64,000 bases of DNA from Paraburkholderia phenazinium. GTDB taxonomy: Bacteria > Pseudomonadota > Gammaproteobacteria > Burkholderiales > Burkholderiaceae. Below are positions 1 to 7,865 of the stretch, one piece after another. The notes beneath the pieces are model-generated. The model did not search any database. It was not told where the DNA came from and saw only the letters and a program-made list of their open reading frames with translations. The stretch lies in the NCBI RefSeq assembly GCF_900100735.1, contig NZ_FNCJ01000003.1:248001-312000 (forward strand), in the 5' to 3' direction. The position numbers and the translations under genes were made by a program. Position 1 is the stretch's first letter. Each line of letters opens with the position of its first letter.

Positions 1-659
1 ACCGGTTTCCCAGATGCAGACGCGTTGGCTTTATGACCCAAGGCCACTTCCTGCGCGGCGCGGGGACTTCCTCCGGTCGTGAGGCGCTGGTATACGGCCA
101 CGTAGCCAGGAAGCCTTGCACCCAGCATGCGCGACGCATCCCCAACCGCCTGGCGCGCAACCCGCAGCATCTGCGTCAGCGCATCCTCGCCGGCGTGCAG
201 GGCAGGCGCTAGCGACAGCACAATGCCATCAGGGGCGCGTCCGTCGCGCCACTGCTTGACCGCTGTCGCGAGTTGCGGCAGGTCCTGTGGGCGGTTCACC
301 CGCAACCAGATCGCGCCGTCGCCGACATGGGCAAGCCGTTCCTCGTCACCCCGATCGAAAAGTTGGGCCAGCACATCACCGATCACCAGCACGAGCGGCA
401 TGCGCGTGCGCAGACTAACTGGCAGGTCAGCAGTCGTCGCACCGAGTGCGGCCAGCACATGTGCGTTCTGGTCCTGCGCACGCTGGATCTGATGGGATCG
501 CAACGCGAAGACCAGGACGGCGGCCAGCGTAACGACGGTGGCCACCGTCCATGCGAGGCCACGGCTGACCGGCAGCACGAAGAATGTGACCGCGACCACC
601 AGAGCGGCCGCGAAGATCGCGATGGTGCGAAGGGGGTAACCTAGACGCAGATCTGACAT
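1..659 (-). CDS. T6SS-associated inner-membrane protein, C-terminus cut by window edge
   Basis: This gene is read leftward and runs off the left edge; about 219 codons are visible. The ATG overlaps the tssL stop as TGATG, so it is translationally coupled to tssL. Two hydrophobic segments at about residues 11-30 and 36-52 are followed by a soluble domain with no motif I can name. Position directly after tssL and this two-helix topology resemble the IcmF-like or OmpA-tailed accessory membrane proteins found beside tssL in Burkholderia T6SS loci. That identification is inference, because any peptidoglycan-binding C-terminus would lie outside the window. A full-length TssM is encoded elsewhere in this locus, so this is not the main tssM. 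Confidence 0.6.
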   Translation of the reverse strand, partial: MSDLRLGYPLRTIAIFAAALVVAVTFFVLPVSRGLAWTVATVVTLAAVLVFALRSHQIQRAQDQNAHVLAALGATTADLPVSLRTRMPLVLVIGDVLAQLFDRGDEERLAHVGDGAIWLRVNRPQDLPQLATAVKQWRDGRAPDGIVLSLAPALHAGEDALTQMLRVARQAVGDASRMLGARLPGYVAVYQRLTTGGSPRAAQEVALGHKANASASGKP

Positions 660-1408
660 CACGGTTTCGATGACAGCAAGTTCGCCAGTTGCAGATCGAG
701 TGCGTGGCCCCAGATCAGATAGACGAGCACCGCGGCCACACAGCCGAGCCCTGCGATCGCCCACGGCGAGAGCCGGTAGAGCCAGTCGGCAAGCCGCCTG
801 CCGGTACGATCGGCGATGAAGGTCTGCCTGCGGGCCGGACGCAGCTTCTCCAGTTGTGCATCGAGCGAGGCTATCAATGCAGAACGCTTTGCTTCCCCTT
901 CACGGGCGTAGCGGCCCATGAAGCCGAGCCCCAGAATCGCCGAATAGTATTCGAGCAGATCGAGGTTCGGCGACACCTCGCGCATCCGCTCCGCAAGCCG
1001 TTCGAACACGCGATCACCGGCATCGTGCCGGCCGTCGCGCTCGACCTGCAGCGGCCGTGCATCCCATTCCGGCCTCTCCTTCGCAGACAGATGCCGCAAC
1101 ACGGCTTCGTCGAGCAGCCCGCACTGGGCGTAGAGCGCGTCTTCCCGCACGTCGGACGCGACGCCGCGCTGGTCGAGCGAAGCAGAGAGTGCTGCCATCA
1201 AGCCGAGGCAACGCTGGCGCAACCCCGACACGGTTTCAGTGTTGCCACCCTGCGAAAGGGTGGTGACCTGGAGCGCCGTGTCGCGCAGCAGGTCGCGGAT
1301 GCCAGCGCTCGGGGCACGGCTTCCAGCCGCCTGGTCGTCCATGAGTGCCCCACGTGGACTTTCCCCGGGGCGTGGGATTGCCTTCAAAGCCTTGACAAGT
1401 GTTGTCAT
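659..1408 (-). CDS. tssL: TssL (DotU/IcmH family), T6SS membrane-complex protein
   Basis: TssL is the cytoplasmic-side subunit of the TssJLM envelope complex that anchors the baseplate. The 249-residue product has the DotU layout: a soluble helical N-terminal domain with the family's conserved region around LLDEAVLRHL and DLLEYYSAILGLGF, then one C-terminal membrane helix at about residues 215-235 and a short periplasmic tail. No OmpA-type peptidoglycan-binding extension is present. The ATG overlaps the tssK stop by 4 nt (ATGA), which fixes this start and shows coupling to tssK. A later in-frame Met at residue 23 is possible but less likely. Confidence 0.9.
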   Translation of the reverse strand: MTTLVKALKAIPRPGESPRGALMDDQAAGSRAPSAGIRDLLRDTALQVTTLSQGGNTETVSGLRQRCLGLMAALSASLDQRGVASDVREDALYAQCGLLDEAVLRHLSAKERPEWDARPLQVERDGRHDAGDRVFERLAERMREVSPNLDLLEYYSAILGLGFMGRYAREGEAKRSALIASLDAQLEKLRPARRQTFIADRTGRRLADWLYRLSPWAIAGLGCVAAVLVYLIWGHALDLQLANLLSSKP

Positions 1409-2754
1409 GATCGAAGTACCGCGTAGAGTTCAAGCGACGCCTCTGGCAACGTCGTCGGCAGGTAGATCTGGCAGGCTCGGGCAGCCAGCATCCTTGCGTG
1501 CGCCGGATCGTTCGCGTCGAGTGCGAAGTAGTGATTGTCCAGACGGACCGGAATCGCCGCCGGCACGCGCTGGACCGCCTTGAGCGGAATACCCGCGAGC
1601 GCCGAGTTGACGATATGCTCGACATCGTCCGGCGCGCCGATCTTGCACAGGCGTGGCAACTGCTCGACCAGTTCGAAGGGGGCGACCGACGCATTGACCG
1701 AGAGGTAATAGTCGGCGCCAGCAACAAGCCGTTCATCCAGGAACTGACCCGCCCACGTGGTCGGACTCTTGCGGCTGAGCCCGATCGAAATCACACGCGA
1801 CGGGATGATCGCGTCGAGCAGATCGCGAATCAACGTCTCAAGCTTCGCAAATATATCTTCGGCACGCGCGTGGTCGTAGGGCGGGATGTCGGTGAGCTGC
1901 GAGCCGGTCGAAAAGGTCATCAGCACACTGGCTAGCTGCGAAAGTGTCGAATAGAGACGCTCGGGCGGCTGATTCGGATGCGTGGCGAAGAAGCGCAGTT
2001 GCGGCCAGTACGTGTGAATGGAGTGCAGTAGCCAGAACAGCGACACGTCTGCCACGCCATATTCAGCGACGTCCTCGATGCGCTCGCTCTTGCGCGCACC
2101 GAGCGTGGCGCTCTTCGCCTGCAGGATGTCAGCGAGGCGGCTGACACGTTCGACATGCAGCGGATGACCGGCGAGCGTCAGGCACGGCGGCACGTAACGG
2201 TGATCGACCTGAAACCGGCCACTTGCGCCGCGCGTGAGACGTGCGATCGCGCATACCGTGTCGTCAGCGTGTGACTCGAAATCGAACAGCAGCCGCACCG
2301 CATGGCGCTCGGCTGCGATCTCCGCTTCACCGGTGCCGTTCAGATCCGTGACCTTGACGAATTCGCGATATGAGCGACGCGGCCGCGCGAGCGTCGTCTC
2401 GTCGAAGCGGCAGTTACTGCCAGTGGCATTCACGAGCGGCAGGGCGGCCAGTACGACAACGCTTTGCGTATCGGGCGACAGCCCCTGTCCAAGATCGCGC
2501 GCAGCGGGAAGTGCATCGCTCACCGCGGTATCGATCAACGTTCCGTCGGGAAAGCGCAGCTTCAATTGCGCGACCTTCAGACGCCGGTTGGCGAGGGCTT
2601 CCTCGTCAATCTCCACGCCGTACGTACCCCACGGCTCGGCGAGCGCTGTCGAGGCGAACTGGCGATGCGCGAAGTTCGTCCAACGTTCCTGCTGCTGGAA
2701 GTGTTGCTGCGTAAGAATCAGCCCTTCGTGCCAGAGCGGTTTATCGATCCGCAT
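1405..2754 (-). CDS. tssK: TssK (VasE/ImpJ), T6SS baseplate adaptor
   Basis: TssK is the trimeric adaptor that joins the T6SS baseplate to the TssL/TssM membrane complex. The 449-residue product starts with the family's hallmark N-terminus (residues 7-20, PLWHEGLILTQQHF) and is close to the usual length of about 445. It is the first gene of the leftward arm, with tssL overlapping its stop. It is transcribed divergently from tssB across a 540-bp gap, so the two arms probably share a regulated promoter region. Confidence 0.95.
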   Translation of the reverse strand: MRIDKPLWHEGLILTQQHFQQQERWTNFAHRQFASTALAEPWGTYGVEIDEEALANRRLKVAQLKLRFPDGTLIDTAVSDALPAARDLGQGLSPDTQSVVVLAALPLVNATGSNCRFDETTLARPRRSYREFVKVTDLNGTGEAEIAAERHAVRLLFDFESHADDTVCAIARLTRGASGRFQVDHRYVPPCLTLAGHPLHVERVSRLADILQAKSATLGARKSERIEDVAEYGVADVSLFWLLHSIHTYWPQLRFFATHPNQPPERLYSTLSQLASVLMTFSTGSQLTDIPPYDHARAEDIFAKLETLIRDLLDAIIPSRVISIGLSRKSPTTWAGQFLDERLVAGADYYLSVNASVAPFELVEQLPRLCKIGAPDDVEHIVNSALAGIPLKAVQRVPAAIPVRLDNHYFALDANDPAHARMLAARACQIYLPTTLPEASLELYAVLRS

Positions 2755-3298
2755 AACTTTGGTTTAAACCCCGTATTGTGAAAGTTTGTGAACCGAGTAT
2801 TTGATATGTGTTTGCCAAAACTTCACACTTTTAAAGTTCAACTTGGTATGCAAAGCATCTGAAAATTTTAAGATGGCTACCCGACGGTCCTCTTATATTT
2901 GGAATAGATATCTTAAAAATAATACTGCTAAGCCACGAACTCTAAATGACCTGGATAGCCTTTGCCGGCAGGGTATTTCGGTATATCGATTGTGCGAACT
3001 GATGTAATCCTCTCACGATGTCGAGTGGGAAAAACTGACAAATTGTCGAATTTACAAAAATTCACAGAAATGTGGTGTCTTTTTATCAGTACACCTTTGA
3101 CTTAATGTCGCACTACTGTGTTTAATGCAGCCTGGCGTCAAAAAAATCGCATGAGTGAGAACCGCGCTATGGGGTATCTGGAAGCGTCGTCGGGAACCGG
3201 GCGGGAGAGGTCTGGCCGACTGCGCACAAGAGGACACCGCATCGCAAGGGATGCGTTCGGCGATACCCCTGTGATCCTCATTGTCTAAAGGACTACTT
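2755..3298. promoter_or_regulatory. Divergent AT-rich promoter region between tssK and tssB
   Basis: These 544 bases separate the divergent arms of the T6SS locus and are clearly richer in A/T than the flanking genes, especially about 2,760-3,160. I see no convincing gene; a 68-codon open stretch at 2,801-3,007 lacks a ribosome-binding site and family features. No confident sigma-54 -24/-12 pair was found by eye. An AAAGGA ribosome-binding site at 3,287-3,292 decides the tssB start. Confidence 0.5.
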
Positions 3299-3811
3299 AT
3301 GGATAGCTTCCAGCGCGAGATTCCGAAGAGCCGCGTTTCGATCACGTTAGATTTGCATACGGGCGGCGCCCAGAAGAAGGTCGAGTTGCCGCTCAAGCTG
3401 CTTGTGGCTGGCGACTTCAGTGCCGGTAAGGAGCAGGCGCCCCTTGCTGAGCGCAAGAAGACCAATATCAACAAGAATAATTTCGATGCTGTCTTATCGG
3501 ACTACTCGCCCGCACTGAAGATTGCAGCGGCGAACACGCTTGCCGATGACGGCTCCGAGCTTCCGGTGTCCCTCAACTTCCGCTCGATGAAGGATTTTGA
3601 GCCGGAACAGGTGGCCCGCCAGATCCCCGAACTGCAGGCCATGCTGGCAATGCGCAATCTGCTGCGCGACCTGAAATCGAATCTGCTCGACAACGGCACC
3701 TTCCGCCGCGAGTTCGAGAAGATCCTCAAGGATCACGCTCTGTCCCAGCAACTGCGCGGCGAACTGGCGCAGATCGCGACGGCCGCGACCCAGCCTGAAG
3801 GCCATGCATAA
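3299..3811 (+). CDS. tssB: TssB (VipA/ImpB), contractile sheath small subunit
   Basis: TssB pairs with TssC to build the contractile sheath around the Hcp tube. The 170-residue protein shows the family start (QREIPKSRVSITLDL) and the ELPLKLLVAGDFS segment, and ends in the usual helical sheath-interaction region. I place the start at ATG 3,299, six bases after AAAGGA, and not at an upstream TTG at 3,281. tssC follows after 50 bp on the same strand. Confidence 0.95.
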   Translation: MDSFQREIPKSRVSITLDLHTGGAQKKVELPLKLLVAGDFSAGKEQAPLAERKKTNINKNNFDAVLSDYSPALKIAAANTLADDGSELPVSLNFRSMKDFEPEQVARQIPELQAMLAMRNLLRDLKSNLLDNGTFRREFEKILKDHALSQQLRGELAQIATAATQPEGHA

Positions 3812-3861
3812 GACCGAATCCGCCCACTGCATCCCAGACAACGGTAGAGACAGGAAACCCT

Positions 3862-5424
3862 ATGACAAGCAATGAATCCCAGCAAGGCGGCGCGATCGAG
3901 ACCGTCGTGCTCGATGCCCCGAAGGAAGTCCTCGTGGGGGAAAGCAACAGCGTCTACGAGTCGCTGTGCAGCAAGATCAATCTGAAGCCCGTGGTTAGTG
4001 CGCGCCCGCTTGAAGCGTTCCGCGATAGCGATCTGCTATCCGAATCGTCGGCCGACGAGCGCCTGGCGCGCGGCATGAGCGCATTCCTCGACCTCGTCGG
4101 CAAGGCCAGCAGGCCTGTCGATCGTCTGGACAAGTCGCTGCTCGATTTCCACATCGGCCAGCTCGACCGGCAGATCAGCCGGCAGCTCGACGCGGTGATG
4201 CATACGCCCGAATTCCAGGCGCTCGAAGGTCGCTGGCGCGGTCTCAAGATGCTCGTGAGCCGCACGGACTTTCGCAAGAACGCACGCATTGAAGTGCTCG
4301 ACGTGTCGAAGGACGCCTTGATGCGCGACTTCGAAGATACGCCCGAGATTATTCAGAGCGGCCTGTACCGCCTCACGTATATCGAGGAATACGACACGCC
4401 GGGTGGCCAGCCGATCAGCTCGATGATCAGCGACTTCGAGTTCACGAATTCGCCGCAGGACGTGTCGCTGCTGCGCAATATCTCGAAGGTGGCTGCGGCC
4501 GCTCACATGCCGTTCATCGGTTCGGTTGGTCCTGCCTTCTTCGGCAAGCAGTCGATGGAAGAAGTCGCCGCGATTCAGGACATCGGCAACTACTTTGATC
4601 GCGCGGAGTACATCAAGTGGAAAAGCTTCAGAGACACTGACGATGCCCGCTATGTCGGTCTGACTATGCCGCGTGTGCTGGGCCGTCTGCCGTACGGCAA
4701 AGACACGACGCCGGTGCGTGCCTTCAACTATGAGGAGGCCGTGAAGGGCCCGGACCACGATCGCTATCTGTGGGTCAACGCGTCGTTCGCGTTCGCGGCC
4801 AATATGGTTCGCAGCTTCGTGAGCAACGGCTGGTGCGTGCAGATCCGCGGCCCGCAGGCGGGTGGCAAGGTCGAAGACCTGCCGGTTCACCTGTACGACC
4901 TTGGTACTGGCGCCCAGCCGAAGATCCCGACCGAAGTGCTGATTCCGGAGACGCGCGAATTCGAGTTTGCCAACCTTGGCTTTATTCCGCTGTCGTTCTA
5001 CAAGAATCACGACTTCGCGTGTTTCTTCTCGGCGAGTTCGACGCAGAAGCCGGCGCTGTATGAGACCAAGGAGGCAACGGCGAATAGCCGTATCAACGCG
5101 CGCCTGCCGTACATCTTCCTGCTCTCGCGTATCGCGCACTACCTGAAGCTGATCCAGCGCGAGAACATCGGTACGACCAAGGACCGGCGTCTCCTCGAGC
5201 TTGAGTTGAACAGCTGGATCAAGGGTCTCGTGACGGAGATGAAGGACCCGGGCGACGAGCTGCAGGCATCGCACCCGCTGCGTGAGGCCAAGGTGACTGT
5301 CGAGGATATCGAGGACAACCCGGGTTTCTTCCGCATCAAGCTCTTCATCATTCCACATTTCCAGGTGGAAGGTATGGATATCGGGCTGTCGCTGGTGTCG
5401 CAGATGCCGAAGGCGAAAACTTGA
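3862..5424 (+). CDS. tssC: TssC (VipB/ImpC), contractile sheath large subunit
   Basis: TssC is the large subunit of the contractile sheath. The 520-residue product has the strongly conserved core, including EGRWRGLKMLV (about residues 120-130), an FGKQSMEEVA region, and the C-terminal VEGMDIGLSLVSQMPK tail. Length is in the normal range of about 490-520. hcp (tssD), which commonly follows tssC, is absent here; the next gene is vgrG, separated by a hairpin. Confidence 0.96.
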   Translation: MTSNESQQGGAIETVVLDAPKEVLVGESNSVYESLCSKINLKPVVSARPLEAFRDSDLLSESSADERLARGMSAFLDLVGKASRPVDRLDKSLLDFHIGQLDRQISRQLDAVMHTPEFQALEGRWRGLKMLVSRTDFRKNARIEVLDVSKDALMRDFEDTPEIIQSGLYRLTYIEEYDTPGGQPISSMISDFEFTNSPQDVSLLRNISKVAAAAHMPFIGSVGPAFFGKQSMEEVAAIQDIGNYFDRAEYIKWKSFRDTDDARYVGLTMPRVLGRLPYGKDTTPVRAFNYEEAVKGPDHDRYLWVNASFAFAANMVRSFVSNGWCVQIRGPQAGGKVEDLPVHLYDLGTGAQPKIPTEVLIPETREFEFANLGFIPLSFYKNHDFACFFSASSTQKPALYETKEATANSRINARLPYIFLLSRIAHYLKLIQRENIGTTKDRRLLELELNSWIKGLVTEMKDPGDELQASHPLREAKVTVEDIEDNPGFFRIKLFIIPHFQVEGMDIGLSLVSQMPKAKT

Positions 5425-5446
5425 CCCGTAGTAGCTGAGGTAAGCC

Positions 5447-5477
5447 GCCGGGACGCGCTCGTGCGTGGCCCGGCTTT
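5447..5477 (+). terminator. Hairpin between tssC and vgrG, likely attenuator or terminator
   Basis: GCCGGG (5,447-5,452) followed by ACGC, loop GCTCGT, GCGT, a GG bulge, then CCCGGC (5,469-5,474) and TTT. The stem is GC-rich but the T tract is only three bases long, so read-through to vgrG is plausible. It would make sheath genes more abundant than vgrG. Confidence 0.45.
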
Positions 5478-5515
5478 GTCATCTGTGGCGTGATACGTGT
5501 TTGTGGGAGTCGTTC

Positions 5516-7858
5516 ATGGGGTCGATGGTTCTGCCGTCTCAGGCTTACGAGGTGAAGCTGGCGCCGCATCCGGCGCCGTTCTCGGTCTTCAGGTTCGAAG
5601 GCGAGGAAGCGGTCAGCCGCCTGTATCGTTACGAGATCGAGTTCACGAGCCCTGTTGCGGAGATCCCGATGGATCAGGTGTTGGGGCGGCCCGTGAAGTT
5701 CATTGTCGATCCCATCGACCCGAATGCCGACTATCTGCGCAAGATGTTTGGCGAGAACGCCGAGAAAATCAGCGACAAGCCGCCGGCCCGCACGATACAT
5801 GGGATCGTGACGCAGTTTGGAGAGCTGGAGACGTCGGCCGATGAGACGCGCTATAAGCTGGTGATCGAGCCGCGTATCGTGGATCTGGCTCGGGCGGTTA
5901 CGAGCCGGCTGTTTCAGAAGCAGTCGGTGCAGGAGATCATTACTGATACGTTGCGGCACTATGGCTTTCGTGAAGGGGTTGATTTCAAGTTCAACCTGCG
6001 GGCGAAGTACAAGAGGCACGAGTACATTACCCAGCATGATGAAACCACGTTTGCGCTTATCCAGCGGATCTGTGCGGACGAGGGTGTCTGGTTTCGGTTT
6101 GAACAGGTCAAGGACCGTGAGGTTATCGTCTTTGGGGATGATCTCGATGCGTATCTGCGCAACCAGCGTACTGTGCCGTTTCGGCGTGATGCGGGGTTGA
6201 ATAGCGTTGGTGCCGAGGCGATCAAGTCGCTTAGGCGTCAGACGCAGCGCGTGCCTGAAGCGGTGCAGGTGAATGATTACAACCATCGTCAGGCGGATGT
6301 GTCGTTGTTGGTTGAAGAAAACGTTGCGCGTGACGATAAGACAACGAACGCAGTTGATTGCCGCTGGGGTGAGCATTACGAAACGCCGGAGGAAGGTAGG
6401 CGTATTGCGCGGCTGCGGCATGAGGCGCATCTGGCGCAGCAGATTATCTATGTCGGTAAGGGCAATGCGTTTGCGCTAGAGGCGGGGGAGGTGTTGCGGC
6501 TGGATCGGAACCCTAAGGATGCGCCGCATGGTCTGTTTATTACCTCGGTTTCATCAAGTGGTGGGCGACGGGAGACGTATTCGAACACGTTTACTGCGAT
6601 TCCGTCAGACCGGGTTTGGCGTACGCCGGTTGATCCTTCAGCGCAACCGGTCATTAGCGGGATTCTGCCGGCGCGTGTTACATCGCCTGGGGATTACACC
6701 CGTGCATACCTGACGCCAGAAGGTTGGTATGTCATCAAGCTGCCGTTCGACCTCGACGAGTGGAGCCCGGGTGGGACCAGCCGACCCGTGCGGCTTGCCA
6801 AGCCGTACAGCGGCGATAACTATGGGCATCACTTTCCGCTGATCGATGGGGCGGAGGTGGCGATTGCTTTTACGCTGGGAGATCCGAACAGGCCCGTCAT
6901 TATCGGGGCCATGCACGATAGTCTGCATCCGGATCTGGTTAGCAACCTGAATCACACCCGGAACCTTATTGTCACGGCCGCAGGAAACACCATGCGGATG
7001 GAGGACAAGGAAGGCAGCGAGCATGTGCATCTGATGACGCCGTTTCAGAGCAGCGAGTTGAATCTCGGGCACATGGTCGACGGCGACCGAAAGGAACGGG
7101 GACAGGGCGCGGAACTGCGCAGCGATGAGCATGTAGCGGTGCGGGGTGCGAAGGGCGTGCTGGTGAGCGCTGAAGCACAGCCGAACGCTACGGGTCAGCA
7201 GCTCGCCATGTCGGACGCAGGCGCTACGTTCCAGAAGGCATTGGACATGATGCGCTCACTCAATGACTCGGCAAACGCGGCCAAGTCATGGCTGGCTGAA
7301 ATCGATCTGCAGCGTGCGCTTATCGAGCAGAAGCTTACGAATCTCCAGAAGCCAGTGATTGTCGCCAACGCGCCTGAGGGCTTGGGAATCGCGAGTGGGC
7401 AGCACGTGCAACTGGCCGCGCGCAAACAGATGTTTGTTACGGCGGGAGACGGCCTGGATATTGGCGCGTTCAAACGCATTACAGCCGCTGCTGGCGAGGC
7501 AATTTCGCTCTTTGCCGCGCAGTTCGGTATCCGGATATTTGCCGCCAAAGGCAAAGTGCAGGTCCAGGCGCAGGGTGATGCGATGGAGTTGATGGCGCTC
7601 AAGAACGTTGCCGTCAGTTCGTCGACGGGCGAAGTGATCATTACCGGTTCAAAGGGCATCACGCTGGGCGACGGGGCCGGTGCATACGTGAAGATTGCCA
7701 ACGGAAAGATCGAGATCGCGAGTCCAACGGGGGAAGTCATCGTCAAAGGCAATCTGGATACCCAGAACGCGGCAGGCGGTAGTTTCACTTTCCCTAAATG
7801 GTCCGACACCTCGCTGAAAGACGTGAAGGGTGACATGAACTTCGGGTTCTCTGAATAA
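5516..7858 (+). CDS. tssI: VgrG (TssI), T6SS spike protein
   Basis: VgrG trimers form the spike at the tip of the Hcp tube and carry effectors. The 780-residue product has the gp27-like region (residues about 10-350), a gp5-like OB segment near GWYVIKLPFDLDEWSPGG with SRPVRLAKPYSGDNYGHHFP, and a C-terminal DUF2345-type beta-helix with repeated hydrophobic strands to the end. The start is taken at ATG 5,516, about 7 bases after GGGAG; an upstream GTG at 5,465 would add 17 residues without a better ribosome-binding site. The effector gene begins 7 bp downstream. A diverged copy of the last part of this gene lies at 10,870. Confidence 0.95.
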   Translation: MGSMVLPSQAYEVKLAPHPAPFSVFRFEGEEAVSRLYRYEIEFTSPVAEIPMDQVLGRPVKFIVDPIDPNADYLRKMFGENAEKISDKPPARTIHGIVTQFGELETSADETRYKLVIEPRIVDLARAVTSRLFQKQSVQEIITDTLRHYGFREGVDFKFNLRAKYKRHEYITQHDETTFALIQRICADEGVWFRFEQVKDREVIVFGDDLDAYLRNQRTVPFRRDAGLNSVGAEAIKSLRRQTQRVPEAVQVNDYNHRQADVSLLVEENVARDDKTTNAVDCRWGEHYETPEEGRRIARLRHEAHLAQQIIYVGKGNAFALEAGEVLRLDRNPKDAPHGLFITSVSSSGGRRETYSNTFTAIPSDRVWRTPVDPSAQPVISGILPARVTSPGDYTRAYLTPEGWYVIKLPFDLDEWSPGGTSRPVRLAKPYSGDNYGHHFPLIDGAEVAIAFTLGDPNRPVIIGAMHDSLHPDLVSNLNHTRNLIVTAAGNTMRMEDKEGSEHVHLMTPFQSSELNLGHMVDGDRKERGQGAELRSDEHVAVRGAKGVLVSAEAQPNATGQQLAMSDAGATFQKALDMMRSLNDSANAAKSWLAEIDLQRALIEQKLTNLQKPVIVANAPEGLGIASGQHVQLAARKQMFVTAGDGLDIGAFKRITAAAGEAISLFAAQFGIRIFAAKGKVQVQAQGDAMELMALKNVAVSSSTGEVIITGSKGITLGDGAGAYVKIANGKIEIASPTGEVIVKGNLDTQNAAGGSFTFPKWSDTSLKDVKGDMNFGFSE

Positions 7859-7865
7859 ACGCATC

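Noticed and set aside
2801..3007. 68-codon open frame between tssK and tssB
   Set aside because: No ribosome-binding site, no family feature, and located in the AT-rich promoter region.
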